From NCBI RefSeq assembly GCF_001874525.1, contig NZ_LKAQ01000004.1:2632730-2696729 (forward strand): a stretch of DNA of 64,000 bases. Reading direction: 5' to 3'. A program made the translations under genes and the position numbers. Numbering within the stretch: position 1 is the first letter of the stretch; every line of letters starts with the position of its first letter. Source of the DNA: Pseudodesulfovibrio hydrargyri (GTDB taxonomy: Bacteria; Desulfobacterota; Desulfovibrionia; Desulfovibrionales; Desulfovibrionaceae). The notes under the pieces are model-generated. The model did not search any database, was not told where the DNA came from, and saw only the letters and a program-made list of their open reading frames with translations. Below are positions 1 to 12,732 of this stretch, one piece after another.

Positions 1-1
1 C

Positions 2-793
2 GGCGGCGTGGGGTGCATGGTCGATTCCTGCGGCGTCTGCGAAAACTGCAAGGCGGACCGGGAGCAGAACTGCCTCAACGGCACCACCTTCACCTACGAC
101 TCGGCGGACAAGGTTTCGGGCGGTTTCACCTACGGTGGCTACTCCAAGTCCATCGTGGTCAAGGAGCACTTCGTGGTCAACGTCCCGGACAATATGGACC
201 TGGCGCGCGTCGCGCCGATCATGTGCGCGGGGATCACGACCTTTTCCCCCATGCGGCACTGGGAACTCATGAAGGGCCAGAATCTCGCCGTGGTCGGGCT
301 GGGCGGCCTGGGCCACATGGCGGTCAAGCTGGGCGTCGGACACGGCGCGAACGTCACCGTCTTCACGACCACGCCGGACAAGATACCCGACGCCAGAAAG
401 ATGGGCGCAAAGGACGCCGTGCTGTGGTCCGACAAGGCGGCGTTCGACCGCTACAAGGGCAGCTTCGACCTGATGATCTCGACGGTGCCCGTGCCGTTCA
501 AGGTCCAGCCGTTCCTGGAATTGCTGAAGCTGGACGCCACCCTGGTCAACGTCGGCGACCTGTTCGACATGGACGGCATCAACGGCATGGCCCTGGCCTT
601 CGGGCGGCACAGCCTGGCCGGGTCCATGATCGGCGGCATGAAGGAAACCCAGGCGGTCATCGACTATTGCGCCTCGCACAACATCGCGCCGGACGTGGAG
701 ATCATCAAGCCCTCGGAGATCGAGCGCGCCTACCAGAGCGTGATGAACAAGGAAGTCCGCTACCGCTTCGTCATCGACATGCAGAACGCCTAG
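2..793 (+). CDS. Zinc-dependent alcohol dehydrogenase (CAD/YahK type), 5'-truncated
   Basis: Soluble NAD(P)-dependent medium-chain alcohol dehydrogenase that would interconvert aldehydes and primary alcohols. The reading frame is open to the left edge, so the N-terminus with the first catalytic zinc ligands is missing and 263 residues remain. The structural zinc lobe is visible at once as four cysteines spaced C-x2-C-x2-C-x7-C. The catalytic-domain segment MCAGITTFSP follows, and then the Rossmann nucleotide-binding glycines GLGGLG. Length and motif order fit the cinnamyl/YahK-like branch, which is about 350 residues when complete. A rho-independent terminator follows, so this is the end of a transcription unit. 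The substrate cannot be read from the sequence. Confidence 0.9.
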   Translation, partial: GGVGCMVDSCGVCENCKADREQNCLNGTTFTYDSADKVSGGFTYGGYSKSIVVKEHFVVNVPDNMDLARVAPIMCAGITTFSPMRHWELMKGQNLAVVGLGGLGHMAVKLGVGHGANVTVFTTTPDKIPDARKMGAKDAVLWSDKAAFDRYKGSFDLMISTVPVPFKVQPFLELLKLDATLVNVGDLFDMDGINGMALAFGRHSLAGSMIGGMKETQAVIDYCASHNIAPDVEIIKPSEIERAYQSVMNKEVRYRFVIDMQNA

Positions 794-813
794 TCCGAAA
801 ACGAGCCAGTAAA

Positions 814-848
814 GGCCCCGCGCCCCACAGTCGGGGCCGGGGCCTTTT
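814..848 (+). terminator. Rho-independent terminator after the alcohol dehydrogenase
   Basis: A GC-rich stem (ggccccg...cggggcc with further pairing inside) is followed directly by a run of four T. It lies 20 bases after the dehydrogenase stop codon. Confidence 0.8.
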
Positions 849-1037
849 CCCTGCCCGGCGGCGGATCTGTGCGGGGCGTCCGCGCTTGCGCATGAAGATA
901 AACGATAGTACGTGGTTGCTGGAACAGGTTTGTCCGGGCCGGTGCCGACCGGCCGAGAACAGGCCCCGCAATGCGGGCACCCGATCCGGCCTGGCCGGGC
1001 GGCTCCGGGCACCGACAACACGCGAGACGCCGAGACG

Positions 1038-2729
1038 ATGCAATATACCGATTCCCTTCCCGCGCACGATGCGGAGAGCCTGTTGGTCCATCCGCGCAGG
1101 GCGGAGCTGCTCAAGGAACAAGCCACGGGGTTCAAGTCCGTGAATCTGAATCCCTGCCAGCTTTGCGACCTGGAAATGCTCCTCAACCGCGCCTTCCATC
1201 CCCTGGACGGGTATCTCGGGCGGAAGGACTACGAGTCGGTGCTCTCGGACATGCGCCTGAGCGACGGGACCCTGTGGCCCCTGCCCATTTGCCTGGGCGT
1301 GAGCGCGGAGTTCGCAGCGAACCTCGAAGAGGGCGAGTGCGTGGCCGTGCGCGACGCCGAGGGGTTCATGCTGGCCGTGCTGACCGTGTCCGACATCTGG
1401 AAGCCGGACCTCGCGGCCGAGGCCCGGGCCATCCACGGCCCGGAGGCCCGCCGTGAGCCGGTGGACGCCTGTTGCTGCGGCCTTGGCGAGCCGTGGTACA
1501 TCGGCGGCCGGGTGGAAGGCGTGTCCTATCCCCAGCGGTACGACTTTACCGACATCCGCCTGACCCCGGCCGAGGTCCGGCGGTCCTTCGCCCAAAAGGG
1601 AAGGCGCAAGGTCATGGCCGTGCAGGCGGGCAGGCCGCTGCACCGGGCGGACCGGGCCATGCTCGAGGAGATCGCCCGGGAGCAGGGGGTCGACCTGTTG
1701 CTGTCGCCTCAGCTCAGGCCCTCCATGTATTTCAGCGTGGATCATTTCAGCCTGGTGCGCAGCTTCCGGCAATTCACCGAAACGTTTCCCCGGAGCATGG
1801 CCAGCCTGAACCTGACCCCGTGGTTCGAGCGGCGCATGGGCCCGCGCGGCGCGCTGCTTCGAGCCGTCGTGAACAGGAACTACGGCTGCACCCACATGCT
1901 CGTCTGGGACGGGGCCAAGGCCGAGCCGAGACGAAACATCCTGTCCGAGGACTACGAGGCGCACATCCGCTGGCTGGCGGACCATCGGGAAGAGACCGGC
2001 ATTGTTTCGGTGGCCGAACACTGCATGGTCCTAGACCCGGCCTCGGGCAAATACGTGCGTTCGGAAACGGGCGTCCGATGCGCCAACGACCATAATGCCG
2101 TGGTGGACCTGCTTACGCGGGGAGAGCCCGTGCCCGAGTGGATGTCCTTCCCCGGGGTGCTCGAGGAGCTGTCCAGGACGTACAAGCCGCGCTGGAAGCA
2201 GGGGATCACCCTGTTCCTCACCGGGCTGTCCGGGGCGGGCAAGTCCACCCTGGCCAAGGTCCTGTTCGTCAAGCTCCTGGAGCTGAACAGCCGCCCGGTG
2301 ACCCTGCTCGACGGCGACATCGTGCGCACCAATCTGTCCAGCGAGCTGTCCTTCAGTCGGGAGCACCGCAACCTGAACGTGACCCGCATCGGGTTCGTGG
2401 CCAGCGAGATCGTCAAGAACGGCGGGGTGGCCATCTGCGCGCCCATCGCCCCCTACGCCGAATCCCGGCGACAGGCACGCGAGGCGGTCGAGGAGTACGG
2501 CGGGTTCGTCGAAATACACGTCAGCACGCCGTTGGCGGCCTGCGAGCGGCGCGACCGCAAAGGCATCTACGCCAAGGCGCGGGCGGGCATCATCAAGGGG
2601 ATGACCGGCGTGGATGACCCATACGTCGAACCGGAGAATCCGGAGTTGCGTATCGACACCTCGGAATTGAGCCCCGACGAGGCGGCCCACGAGGTCCTGC
2701 TTTACCTGAGGGAGCACCGGTTCATCTGA
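1038..2729 (+). CDS. ATP-sulfurylase-like domain fused to APS kinase
   Basis: A 563-residue fusion. Residues 1-385 have the PUA plus ATP-sulfurylase fold, and about 386-563 form APS kinase, which phosphorylates adenylylsulfate to PAPS. The kinase looks intact: P-loop GLSGAGKST at 396-404, LDGDIVR, FSREHR, IAPYAESR, and GVDDPY near the end. The sulfurylase half keeps the overall spacing, but its catalytic signature, normally QTRNPxHRAH, reads QAGRPLHRAD at 196-205. The GRDHAG element is replaced by NRNYGC at 279-284. The first domain may therefore not make APS and may instead have a structural or regulatory role. I chose the ATG at 1038 because family-like sequence begins there; a longer frame opens upstream at 912. 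Dissimilatory sulfurylase in sulfate reducers is a separate single-domain enzyme, so this protein probably serves PAPS-dependent sulfation or assimilation. Confidence 0.85.
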   Translation: MQYTDSLPAHDAESLLVHPRRAELLKEQATGFKSVNLNPCQLCDLEMLLNRAFHPLDGYLGRKDYESVLSDMRLSDGTLWPLPICLGVSAEFAANLEEGECVAVRDAEGFMLAVLTVSDIWKPDLAAEARAIHGPEARREPVDACCCGLGEPWYIGGRVEGVSYPQRYDFTDIRLTPAEVRRSFAQKGRRKVMAVQAGRPLHRADRAMLEEIAREQGVDLLLSPQLRPSMYFSVDHFSLVRSFRQFTETFPRSMASLNLTPWFERRMGPRGALLRAVVNRNYGCTHMLVWDGAKAEPRRNILSEDYEAHIRWLADHREETGIVSVAEHCMVLDPASGKYVRSETGVRCANDHNAVVDLLTRGEPVPEWMSFPGVLEELSRTYKPRWKQGITLFLTGLSGAGKSTLAKVLFVKLLELNSRPVTLLDGDIVRTNLSSELSFSREHRNLNVTRIGFVASEIVKNGGVAICAPIAPYAESRRQAREAVEEYGGFVEIHVSTPLAACERRDRKGIYAKARAGIIKGMTGVDDPYVEPENPELRIDTSELSPDEAAHEVLLYLREHRFI

Positions 2730-2949
2730 TCGCATCCCGGGTGGCCGGAAGCGGCACCTGTTCAGCAGATAGGTAATATGCCTTTGTATTCAGGAGTGTT
2801 GCAGGTGCCGACTCTCTGCAAGAGGGGCCGCGAAACGCTTGGCGGCCCGGCGGATTCGGGTTTCTGGCGTGCCTGAAGGTATTGAAATTGCAGCGGGTCC
2901 GGAATAGAAACAACGAGCGTCAACCGCTTGAACCGCAACCGGTGGGAAG

Positions 2950-3936
2950 ATGGTCCGATTTCTGGCCCAGTCCAATTATCTGCGCGAGGTGCAGCGCACC
3001 TTCGGCGGCAGCGGGCACCTCGACGTCCAGGAACTGCTGTTCAGGACCTTGTCCGTGGCCGTTCCCATGGCCGTGGTCTACGTCCTGTGGCGCTATCGGC
3101 TGCTCATCCTGCACGTGGCCGGGCGCTGGGCGGCCCGCCTGCTGCGCGGGCGCAAGCGGCGTGCCGTGGAGAACTACCTGGTCTCCCGGGGCGTGGTCAT
3201 CGAGGTCTGCCTGTACTCCGGCGGCGTGGTCGGGCGCAAGCTCTGCGACGCCCGGGTGGCCAGCGTGGCCGGCGGTAAGATGGAGCTCCAGTTGATCGGC
3301 GCCAATCCGACCTTCACCGCCCTCAGGCACCTGCCGGTCATCTGTTTCACCCGGCCCTTCGCCTATTCGGGCAAGCGCGTCAACGCCTTTACCACCCTGG
3401 TGGCCCACGCGGACAAGCGGGGGGTGGTCCTCAAGGAGTTGAGCCTACTCACTCCGGTGCGCTACCGGTTCATCCTGCGGCGGCGGCACGCCCGCCAGCG
3501 GGTGGCTCGCGAGGGGGCGGTCCGGGTCAAGGCGTGGAGCGGTCGCAAGGCGCGCACTTTCTGGATGTTTCGGCCGGAGCTGCAGACCGTGAACAACCCG
3601 GCCCGCTACGACGCCCGCACCCGCCTGGCCGTGGAAAACATCTCGGCCGGCGGAATGCGCATGTTCATCGTCAATCCCGGAGGCGACATGCCGCCGCTGG
3701 AGCAGGGCGCGCAGCTGATACTGCGGGTCAGCATCTGGAACCCCAAGACGCGCAAATATTCGTTCTTCACGGCGCTCGGCGTCATCCGCAGCCGTTTTTC
3801 CGGCCGCGGCGGGGCCATCGGGCTGGGCATCCAGTTCATGGCCGAGGGCGAACAGGTAAAGGGCCGGTACACATGGCATTCCGTGCACGGCGAAATCCCG
3901 GCCCTGGCGCGGTTCCTGGCCGATATCGAGGAATAA
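2950..3936 (+). CDS. Membrane-anchored PilZ-domain protein, probable c-di-GMP receptor
   Basis: A 328-residue protein with one likely membrane segment near residues 30-55 (LLFRTLSVAVPMAVVYVLW) followed by a basic stretch, so the bulk should face the cytoplasm. The C-terminal half carries PilZ signatures: the arginine-rich RRRHARQRVAR segment, corresponding to RxxxR, and NISAGGM, corresponding to the D/N-x-S-x-x-G loop. These motifs bind cyclic di-GMP in the family. The middle part (70-175) resembles the YcgR-like N-terminal module, though I see no decisive motif there. The start ATG at 2950 has a GGTGGGA sequence just upstream. The stop codon lies 1 bp from the end of the convergent Fur-family gene. 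Confidence 0.8.
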   Translation: MVRFLAQSNYLREVQRTFGGSGHLDVQELLFRTLSVAVPMAVVYVLWRYRLLILHVAGRWAARLLRGRKRRAVENYLVSRGVVIEVCLYSGGVVGRKLCDARVASVAGGKMELQLIGANPTFTALRHLPVICFTRPFAYSGKRVNAFTTLVAHADKRGVVLKELSLLTPVRYRFILRRRHARQRVAREGAVRVKAWSGRKARTFWMFRPELQTVNNPARYDARTRLAVENISAGGMRMFIVNPGGDMPPLEQGAQLILRVSIWNPKTRKYSFFTALGVIRSRFSGRGGAIGLGIQFMAEGEQVKGRYTWHSVHGEIPALARFLADIEE

Positions 3937-3937
3937 G

Positions 3938-4369
3938 CTACTTCTTGCGGCAGTCCGGGCACAGGCCGTAGAGATACATCTTGTGGCGGATGAGGGTGAA
4001 GCCGTGCTCCTTGGCCAGTTGTTCCTGGCGGCGCTCGATGACTTCGTCCATGATCTCGATGTTCTTGCCGCACTGCTCGCAGATGAGGTGGTCGTGGTGG
4101 TCCTTGCCGTAGCAGGGCTCGTAACGCGTCACCCCGTCCGCGAAGTCCAGGGGCTCCACCAGCCCTGCATCGCTGAGGAGTTTGAGGGTCCTGTAGACCG
4201 TGGCTTGGCCGATGGAGGCGTCCCGCTTCTTGACCAGGGCGTACAACTCCTCGGACGAAAGATGGTCGTTTTTCCTGAGCAGGGTGTCGAGAATGACCCG
4301 CCGTTGGGGCGTCATTTTCAGGTTCTCGTTGGCCAGATATTCGGCAAAGACTTCTTGCGGGGCTTTCAT
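3938..4369 (-). CDS. Fur-family metalloregulator (Fur/PerR/Zur type)
   Basis: A 143-residue cytoplasmic repressor with the standard Fur layout. The N-terminal winged helix contains MTPQRRVILDTL and the recognition-helix segment ATVYRTLKLL. The dimerisation domain has the metal site GKDHHDHLIC and two CxxC pairs (CEQC and CPDC) for structural zinc. It would repress genes when metal is bound or, in PerR-like members, respond to peroxide. Nothing here separates Fur, PerR and Zur. I prefer the ATG at 4369, which has GGGATA upstream, over a TTG 12 codons earlier. The gene ends tail to tail with the PilZ gene. Confidence 0.9.
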   Translation of the reverse strand: MKAPQEVFAEYLANENLKMTPQRRVILDTLLRKNDHLSSEELYALVKKRDASIGQATVYRTLKLLSDAGLVEPLDFADGVTRYEPCYGKDHHDHLICEQCGKNIEIMDEVIERRQEQLAKEHGFTLIRHKMYLYGLCPDCRKK

Positions 4370-4494
4370 TGGGATATCCCGTCGTTTTGTTTGAATTTCA
4401 GTCAATTCCTCTCATACGGGATGCAAAAGAAGGTGTCAAATGGGAACAAAAAAGCGGGGAATAGCTCCCAACCGCCCGGAACCCCTTTTGCATC

Positions 4495-4523
4495 TTGACA
4501 TTCCGGGGTACGGTTTCTACAAA
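4495..4523 (+). promoter_or_regulatory. Sigma-70 promoter of the tRNA-Ser gene
   Basis: A perfect -35 TTGACA (4495-4500), a 17-base spacer and a -10 TACAAA (4518-4523). The predicted start near 4530 lies about 38 bases before the tRNA. Confidence 0.8.
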
Positions 4524-4567
4524 CGGTTTCCCGCAAATCGGCGCACAAATGCGCGCCGACCCCTTAA

Positions 4568-4659
4568 GGAGAGGTGGCAGAGCTCGGTTTAATGCGCTGG
4601 TCTTGAAAACCAGAGACGGGGCAACCCGCCCGGGGGTTCGAATCCCTCCCTCTCCGCCA
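4568..4659 (+). tRNA. tRNA-Ser (anticodon UGA)
   Basis: The acceptor arms GGAGAGG (4568-4574) and CCTCTCC (4649-4655) pair perfectly. The discriminator G and an encoded CCA follow. The anticodon stem CTGGT/ACCAG flanks the loop with TGA at 4604-4606. A long variable arm and the TTCGAATCC T-loop identify a class II serine tRNA. No integrase or duplicated 3' end is seen nearby, so there is no sign that this site holds an integrated element. Confidence 0.97.
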
Positions 4660-4670
4660 GATAATTCCCC

Positions 4671-4704
4671 ACGGCTCATCACGACAGTGTTGGGCCGTTT
4701 TTTT
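4671..4704 (+). terminator. Terminator of the tRNA-Ser transcript
   Basis: A 7-bp stem, ACGGCTC (4671-4677) with GGGCCGT (4692-4698, one G-U pair), followed by a run of seven T. Confidence 0.8.
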
Positions 4705-5050
4705 GATCGCATCAAAGTGCTTCCCGATCATTCGTGACGCGATATCCGTCACGGTTTTGTCCCGGTGAAGAGAGAAAGGGGATACAATCGGCGATTCGGA
4801 TAGCCCCTTCCTATTTTGATCGTTAAGTCAATCCATTACTTCGATAATATAATGGACGGAAAAGGCGTGTGGCATGACCATGGGCGCATGGACGCGATGC
4901 CGCGTCCGAGGCATCGATCCTCTTTGGGAATGGGCGTTGCGCGCCTCGGCCGTCGGAGCCGGGCCGGCCCGCAACCATCTCGGTAGAATACATGAATTAT
5001 ATCCATCATAGCCAGCGATCGCCCCTTTCAGGCCAGAGGGGAACAACTCG
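4705..5050. other. Intergenic region upstream of the large hybrid kinase
   Basis: No credible gene. The only structure I see is an inverted repeat CGTGACG-N7-CGTCACG at 4733-4753, followed by GTTTT. It could be a second weak terminator or an operator. A Shine-Dalgarno-like AGGGGAAC lies just before the kinase start. Confidence 0.5.
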
Positions 5051-8000
5051 ATGAAGCTTCGCACGTTTTTTCTGGCCGGCGTCATCACCGTGGCGGTCTT
5101 TTTCGTCATCTGCCAGTTCCTCGCCTCGGAATTGGTCCTGACCAGGGGATTCCAGGACATCGAGGACGAGCAGACGCGTTCCCTGGCCGCCATGGCCAAG
5201 GGGGTTCTCGACCGGCAGCTCGTCCATCTGAACGGACTGGTGCTGGACTGGGCCGAGTGGGACGACACCTATGTCTTCGCGCAGGACGGCAACGACCATT
5301 ACGTCGAGTCCAACCTCTCGCCGGAGACGTTTGAGGACCAGTCGCTCGTGTGCATCTCGATCCGGGACCGCCATGGCGAGCCGGTTTATCTGCGGGCGTT
5401 CAGGCCGGACGGCAACCTGGACATGGCGCTGGCAATGCGGATCAACCGGCTGACGGCCGGGCTGCTTCCGCCCCTGCCGAGTCAATCCGGCGGTTTCGGC
5501 GGCATCGTCCGTCTGCCGGACGGGGAACTGCTCATGGTCGTCAAGCGTCCGGTCCTGACAAGCTCGGGATCGGGCCCGGCCATGGGGTCGCTGATGATGG
5601 CGCGCATGATAACCCCCGACGTCATCGAGGGGATATCCGCTCTGATGGGAGTGGAGGTGTCGCTCGAAAAACCGGAGGACGGCGAGAAGACGGTCTTGAG
5701 CGCTCCCGGCTCCGGAGACGGGGTGCGCCTGGTCTATCCCGATGAAAGGACCTCGGTGGGGATGCTTGCCGTCCGGGATGTGGATGGGCGGACGGTCGCC
5801 CTGCTGAAGGTGTCCGCGAAAAGAGCCATTTCCCGGGAAGGGAAGACTATTTCATATTATTACTTCGCCATTATTTTCTTCGCGATACTGCTTATCGGCC
5901 TGTTCAGCTTCTACCTGCTCCACAAAAAGGTCCTCAATCGGCTCGATCTGCTCATGTCCCGGCTGTCGGGCCGGGAGAAGGCCGACAATGCGGCGTCGGC
6001 CATCGACATCGGCGGGAACGACGAGATCCACGACCTGAGCGTTTTTCTCGATACCATGTTCGACCGGGTGGACAATTCGAAGCGGGCGATCCTGGCCCAG
6101 TCGGACGAGATCAGGAAGAACGAGGAATTCCTGTCCCAGCTGCTCGACTCGATCGAGGCCGGCGTCATGCTGGTCGATCCCGAGACCAGGGACATCGTGG
6201 CCATCAACCGCTTTGCGCAGAAAATGATAGACCGCACCGAGGAAGAGGTGGTCGGCAGGAGTTGCCATCTGCTGACGTGCCCGTCGGAGCGGGACAACTG
6301 CCCGGTGCTGGACCTGGATCAATCCATGGACATGTCCAAACGTTCCCTGCTGCACAGGGACGGGACCGTCATTCCGATCATGAAGTCGGTTTCCATGATC
6401 ACGAAGGGCGACCGGGAACTGTTGCTGGAGACCTTTGTCGACATCACCGAGGCGGAGGAGAACCGGCTTGCGCTTGAAAAGGCCAAGAAGGAACTGGAGA
6501 ACAAGGTCGAGGAACGGACCGCCCATTTGCGCGGGATCATCGATACGGCCAGGAACGGCATCATCGTCGTGGACTCCCGGGGGCGGATCAACGAGTTCAG
6601 CCCGGCGGCGCAGGGGATTTTCGGCTACTCCAAGGAGGAGGTGCTCGGGAAGAACGTGAACATGCTCATGCCCGAGCCCCGCGGCCGGGAGCATGACCGC
6701 TATCTTCGCGACTTCAACCATGGCGGCCCGACCAAGCTCATCGGCAGGCAGACCGTGGTCCAGGCCAAGAGAAAGGACGGCTCCCTGTTCCCCATGGATA
6801 TTTCGCTCAACTCGGCCGTGGTTAACGGCAACCCCATCTTCGTGGCCGTGTTGAGCGACATCACCGAGCGCAAGGCCATGGAGGACGAGATCCGGAAGAG
6901 CCGGGAGCGGTACCAGCGGCTGGTGGAGGACCTGGCCGGCCGGTTCGCCATCTTCAGCCACAAGCCGGACGGGGAAATCCTGTTCATCGGCGAGAGCGTT
7001 TTGTCCGTCTTCGGCCTGCCCCGGGAAAAGGTCATGGGACGCAGGTGGCAGGACGTGGTCGACTGGGAACCCGGCGCGGCCGAGCGGGCGGAGGCCGCTT
7101 TCCGCGAGGCGATGGAACGCGGGCAGACCGCCCTGGAAATAGAGATGGCCTACATCCACTTGGACGGGACGCGGCACGAACTGCTCAACTCCATGCACCC
7201 GGTCTTCAACAAGGACGGGGAGCTGGAAACCATCGAAGGGATCATCGAGGACATCACCAGCCGGAAGGCGGTGGCCAAGGCCCTGGCCGAGGCCAAGGAG
7301 GAGGCGGAACAGGCCACCCGGGCCAAGTCGGATTTCCTGGCCAACATGTCGCATGAAATCCGCACGCCCATGAACGCTATCATGGGCTTGTCCCACCTGG
7401 CCTTGCAGAGCGGCCTCAACGAGAAGCAGCGCAGCTACATCGAGAAGGTCCATGTCTCGGCGGAAAACCTGCTCGGCATCCTCAACGACATCCTCGACTT
7501 CTCGAAGATCGAGGCGGGCAGGATGGACATGGAGCACGTCGACTTCTTCCTGGGGGAGGTGTTCGAGCACCTGGCCGGCGTCCTGGGGCTGCGGGCGCAG
7601 GAGTCCGGGCTCCAGCTTATGTTCGACCTGCCGGGCGACCTGCCCACGGCCCTGGTGGGCGACCCGCTCCGGCTGGGGCAGGTGCTGCTCAACCTCGGGA
7701 ACAACGCGATCAAGTTCACTCCGCGCGGCGAGGTCGTGATCTCGGTGCGCCTCATGGAAGAGGTCGGGGAAGACGTGGTCCTGCATTTCGCGGTGCGCGA
7801 TACGGGCATAGGCATGACCGAGGAGCAGCGCGGCAGGCTCTTCCAGCAGTTCAGCCAGGCCGATACCTCCACCACCCGCAAGTACGGCGGCACCGGGCTT
7901 GGCCTGGCGATCTCCAAGAAGCTGACCGAGTTGATGGGCGGCTCCATCTGGGTGGAGAGCGAGTCCGGCATCGGCAGCACGTTCCATTTCACGACCCGCC

Positions 8001-9502
8001 TGAAGAAACAGTCACGCCCGCCCAAGTGGGACGAATACCTGGATATACGACCCCTGCACGTGCTGGTGGTGGACGACAACGCCACCGCGCGGACGATTTT
8101 CGCCGAGATGCTGGCCGGGTTCGGCTTCACGTTCGATCTGGCGGATTCATCCGAAGCCGGGCTGGCCCTGCTGGAAGGGCGGGACGGGGACCGTCCCTAC
8201 GACTTCGCGATCCTGGACTGGGATCTGCACGGCCTCGCCGGAAACGGGATGATCCGGGCCATGGAGGAGAGTCCGGCCGTCGCGCAGGTGCCGAAGGTCA
8301 TCTTCGTGTCGGCGTACGGGACCTTCAACATCGAGAACGAGACCAAGGACGAGCCCGCCGTGGTGGGCGTCTTGAGCAAGCCCATACTGCCCTCGACCCT
8401 GCTCGACACCATCATGGTCGCCGAACAGGGCATGGCCCAGCGGGCGAGCCGGACCGGCTTCAGGCAGAGCGAACTGGGACAGGTGACCGCCAAACTGAGC
8501 CAGGCCAAGGTGCTCCTGGTGGAGGACAACGAGATCAACCAGGACGTGGCCGTGGACCTGCTGACCAGCAACGGCATCGCCTGCAAGGTCGCGAAAAACG
8601 GCGTGGAGGCGCTGGAGATGCTGGAGCGGGAGCCTTTCGACTGCGTGCTTATGGACTGCCAGATGCCGGTCATGGACGGCTACACCGCCACCCGGGAAAT
8701 CCGCAAGATCGACCGCTTCAAGAAACTCCCGATCATCGCCATGACCGCCAACGTCATGGCCGGGGACAGGGAGAAGTCCATCGAGGCGGGCATGAACGAC
8801 CACATCGGCAAGCCCATCCGGGTCCAGGAACTCTTCGTGACCATGGGCAAATGGGTCAAGCCGTCCATCAAGCGGACCGCCTCCGCATTGCCCGAGATGA
8901 ACATGGACCTGTCCGGCCTGGACGGCATAGACGTGGCGGCGGGGCTGCGCTACGTCCAGGGCAAGGAGTCCCTGTACCGCTCCCTGCTGGGAAAATTCCT
9001 GCGCAATTACGAGAAGTTCGGGGAGATGTTCGAGGCCGCGCGGCGGGAAGACGACGATATGGCAGCCGAACGGTGCGCGCATACTCTCAAGGGGGTGGCG
9101 GCCACCATCGGGGCCGCACGGGTCAGCGAGCGCGCCCTGGACCTGGAGTCGGCCTGCGCCCGGCGTGAACCGGACGCGGAGATCGACAGGCTGCTCCGGG
9201 CCGTGGAGGAGGAACTGGCCCCGGTCATAGCGGCGCTGCAACGCCTCGGCGGGCCGTCCGCGCCGGCTGATTCGGACAAGGCGGGCGAAGGGGAGGTGGC
9301 CGGGGAGACCCTGGAATGCCTGCGCGAACTGCGCGTCCTGCTCGAGGAGTTCAACGCCGAAGCCCTGGCCGTGGCCAAGAAGCTGCGCACCATGCCCGGC
9401 GTCCGCAGGCACGCCGCCAAGATGAACGGCCTGATCAAGGCCGTGGAGAACTACGACTTCGAGGTGGCGCTCAGGAAGCTCGACGAACTCGGGCTGTCCT
9501 GA
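5051..9502 (+). CDS. Large membrane hybrid histidine kinase (CHASE4-PAS3-HK-REC2-HPt)
   Basis: A 1483-residue sensor with every phosphorelay module in one chain. A membrane segment at about 7-29 and another at 269-290 flank a periplasmic domain resembling CHASE4, with the typical WAEWDDTY motif. A HAMP-like linker and three PAS domains (about 362-475, 492-615, 620-745) follow. The kinase core has the H-box ANMSHEIRTPMNA (His768) and a catalytic ATPase domain with DTGIGM and GGTGLGL. Two receiver domains have Asp1056 (ILDWD) and Asp1202 (LMDCQMP). A C-terminal HPt domain has His1344 (CAHTLKG). The phosphate could pass His-Asp-His to a separate regulator, but none of matching type is adjacent: the next gene is convergent and pairs with its own kinase. 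The periplasmic ligand is unknown. Confidence 0.93.
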   Translation: MKLRTFFLAGVITVAVFFVICQFLASELVLTRGFQDIEDEQTRSLAAMAKGVLDRQLVHLNGLVLDWAEWDDTYVFAQDGNDHYVESNLSPETFEDQSLVCISIRDRHGEPVYLRAFRPDGNLDMALAMRINRLTAGLLPPLPSQSGGFGGIVRLPDGELLMVVKRPVLTSSGSGPAMGSLMMARMITPDVIEGISALMGVEVSLEKPEDGEKTVLSAPGSGDGVRLVYPDERTSVGMLAVRDVDGRTVALLKVSAKRAISREGKTISYYYFAIIFFAILLIGLFSFYLLHKKVLNRLDLLMSRLSGREKADNAASAIDIGGNDEIHDLSVFLDTMFDRVDNSKRAILAQSDEIRKNEEFLSQLLDSIEAGVMLVDPETRDIVAINRFAQKMIDRTEEEVVGRSCHLLTCPSERDNCPVLDLDQSMDMSKRSLLHRDGTVIPIMKSVSMITKGDRELLLETFVDITEAEENRLALEKAKKELENKVEERTAHLRGIIDTARNGIIVVDSRGRINEFSPAAQGIFGYSKEEVLGKNVNMLMPEPRGREHDRYLRDFNHGGPTKLIGRQTVVQAKRKDGSLFPMDISLNSAVVNGNPIFVAVLSDITERKAMEDEIRKSRERYQRLVEDLAGRFAIFSHKPDGEILFIGESVLSVFGLPREKVMGRRWQDVVDWEPGAAERAEAAFREAMERGQTALEIEMAYIHLDGTRHELLNSMHPVFNKDGELETIEGIIEDITSRKAVAKALAEAKEEAEQATRAKSDFLANMSHEIRTPMNAIMGLSHLALQSGLNEKQRSYIEKVHVSAENLLGILNDILDFSKIEAGRMDMEHVDFFLGEVFEHLAGVLGLRAQESGLQLMFDLPGDLPTALVGDPLRLGQVLLNLGNNAIKFTPRGEVVISVRLMEEVGEDVVLHFAVRDTGIGMTEEQRGRLFQQFSQADTSTTRKYGGTGLGLAISKKLTELMGGSIWVESESGIGSTFHFTTRLKKQSRPPKWDEYLDIRPLHVLVVDDNATARTIFAEMLAGFGFTFDLADSSEAGLALLEGRDGDRPYDFAILDWDLHGLAGNGMIRAMEESPAVAQVPKVIFVSAYGTFNIENETKDEPAVVGVLSKPILPSTLLDTIMVAEQGMAQRASRTGFRQSELGQVTAKLSQAKVLLVEDNEINQDVAVDLLTSNGIACKVAKNGVEALEMLEREPFDCVLMDCQMPVMDGYTATREIRKIDRFKKLPIIAMTANVMAGDREKSIEAGMNDHIGKPIRVQELFVTMGKWVKPSIKRTASALPEMNMDLSGLDGIDVAAGLRYVQGKESLYRSLLGKFLRNYEKFGEMFEAARREDDDMAAERCAHTLKGVAATIGAARVSERALDLESACARREPDAEIDRLLRAVEEELAPVIAALQRLGGPSAPADSDKAGEGEVAGETLECLRELRVLLEEFNAEALAVAKKLRTMPGVRRHAAKMNGLIKAVENYDFEVALRKLDELGLS

Positions 9503-9533
9503 CGGCGGCGGGGAGAGGGCCGCAGCGTATCGG

Positions 9534-10892
<1,359 letters not shown>

Positions 10893-10905
10893 TGTCTGTC
10901 TTTCC

Positions 10906-12705
<1,800 letters not shown>

Positions 12706-12732
12706 GTCCGACCTGCCGGGTGCGATTGTTTA

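Noticed and set aside
4568..4659. tRNA-Ser as an integration site for a mobile element
   Set aside because: There is no integrase, no repeated 3' tRNA end and no change in base composition downstream. The next gene is an ordinary chromosomal kinase.
4398..4752. Short minus-strand frames over the tRNA-Ser gene
   Set aside because: They translate the tRNA itself (the GGIRTPG/GRDSNPR-type false peptides seen at many serine tRNA loci) and are not genes.
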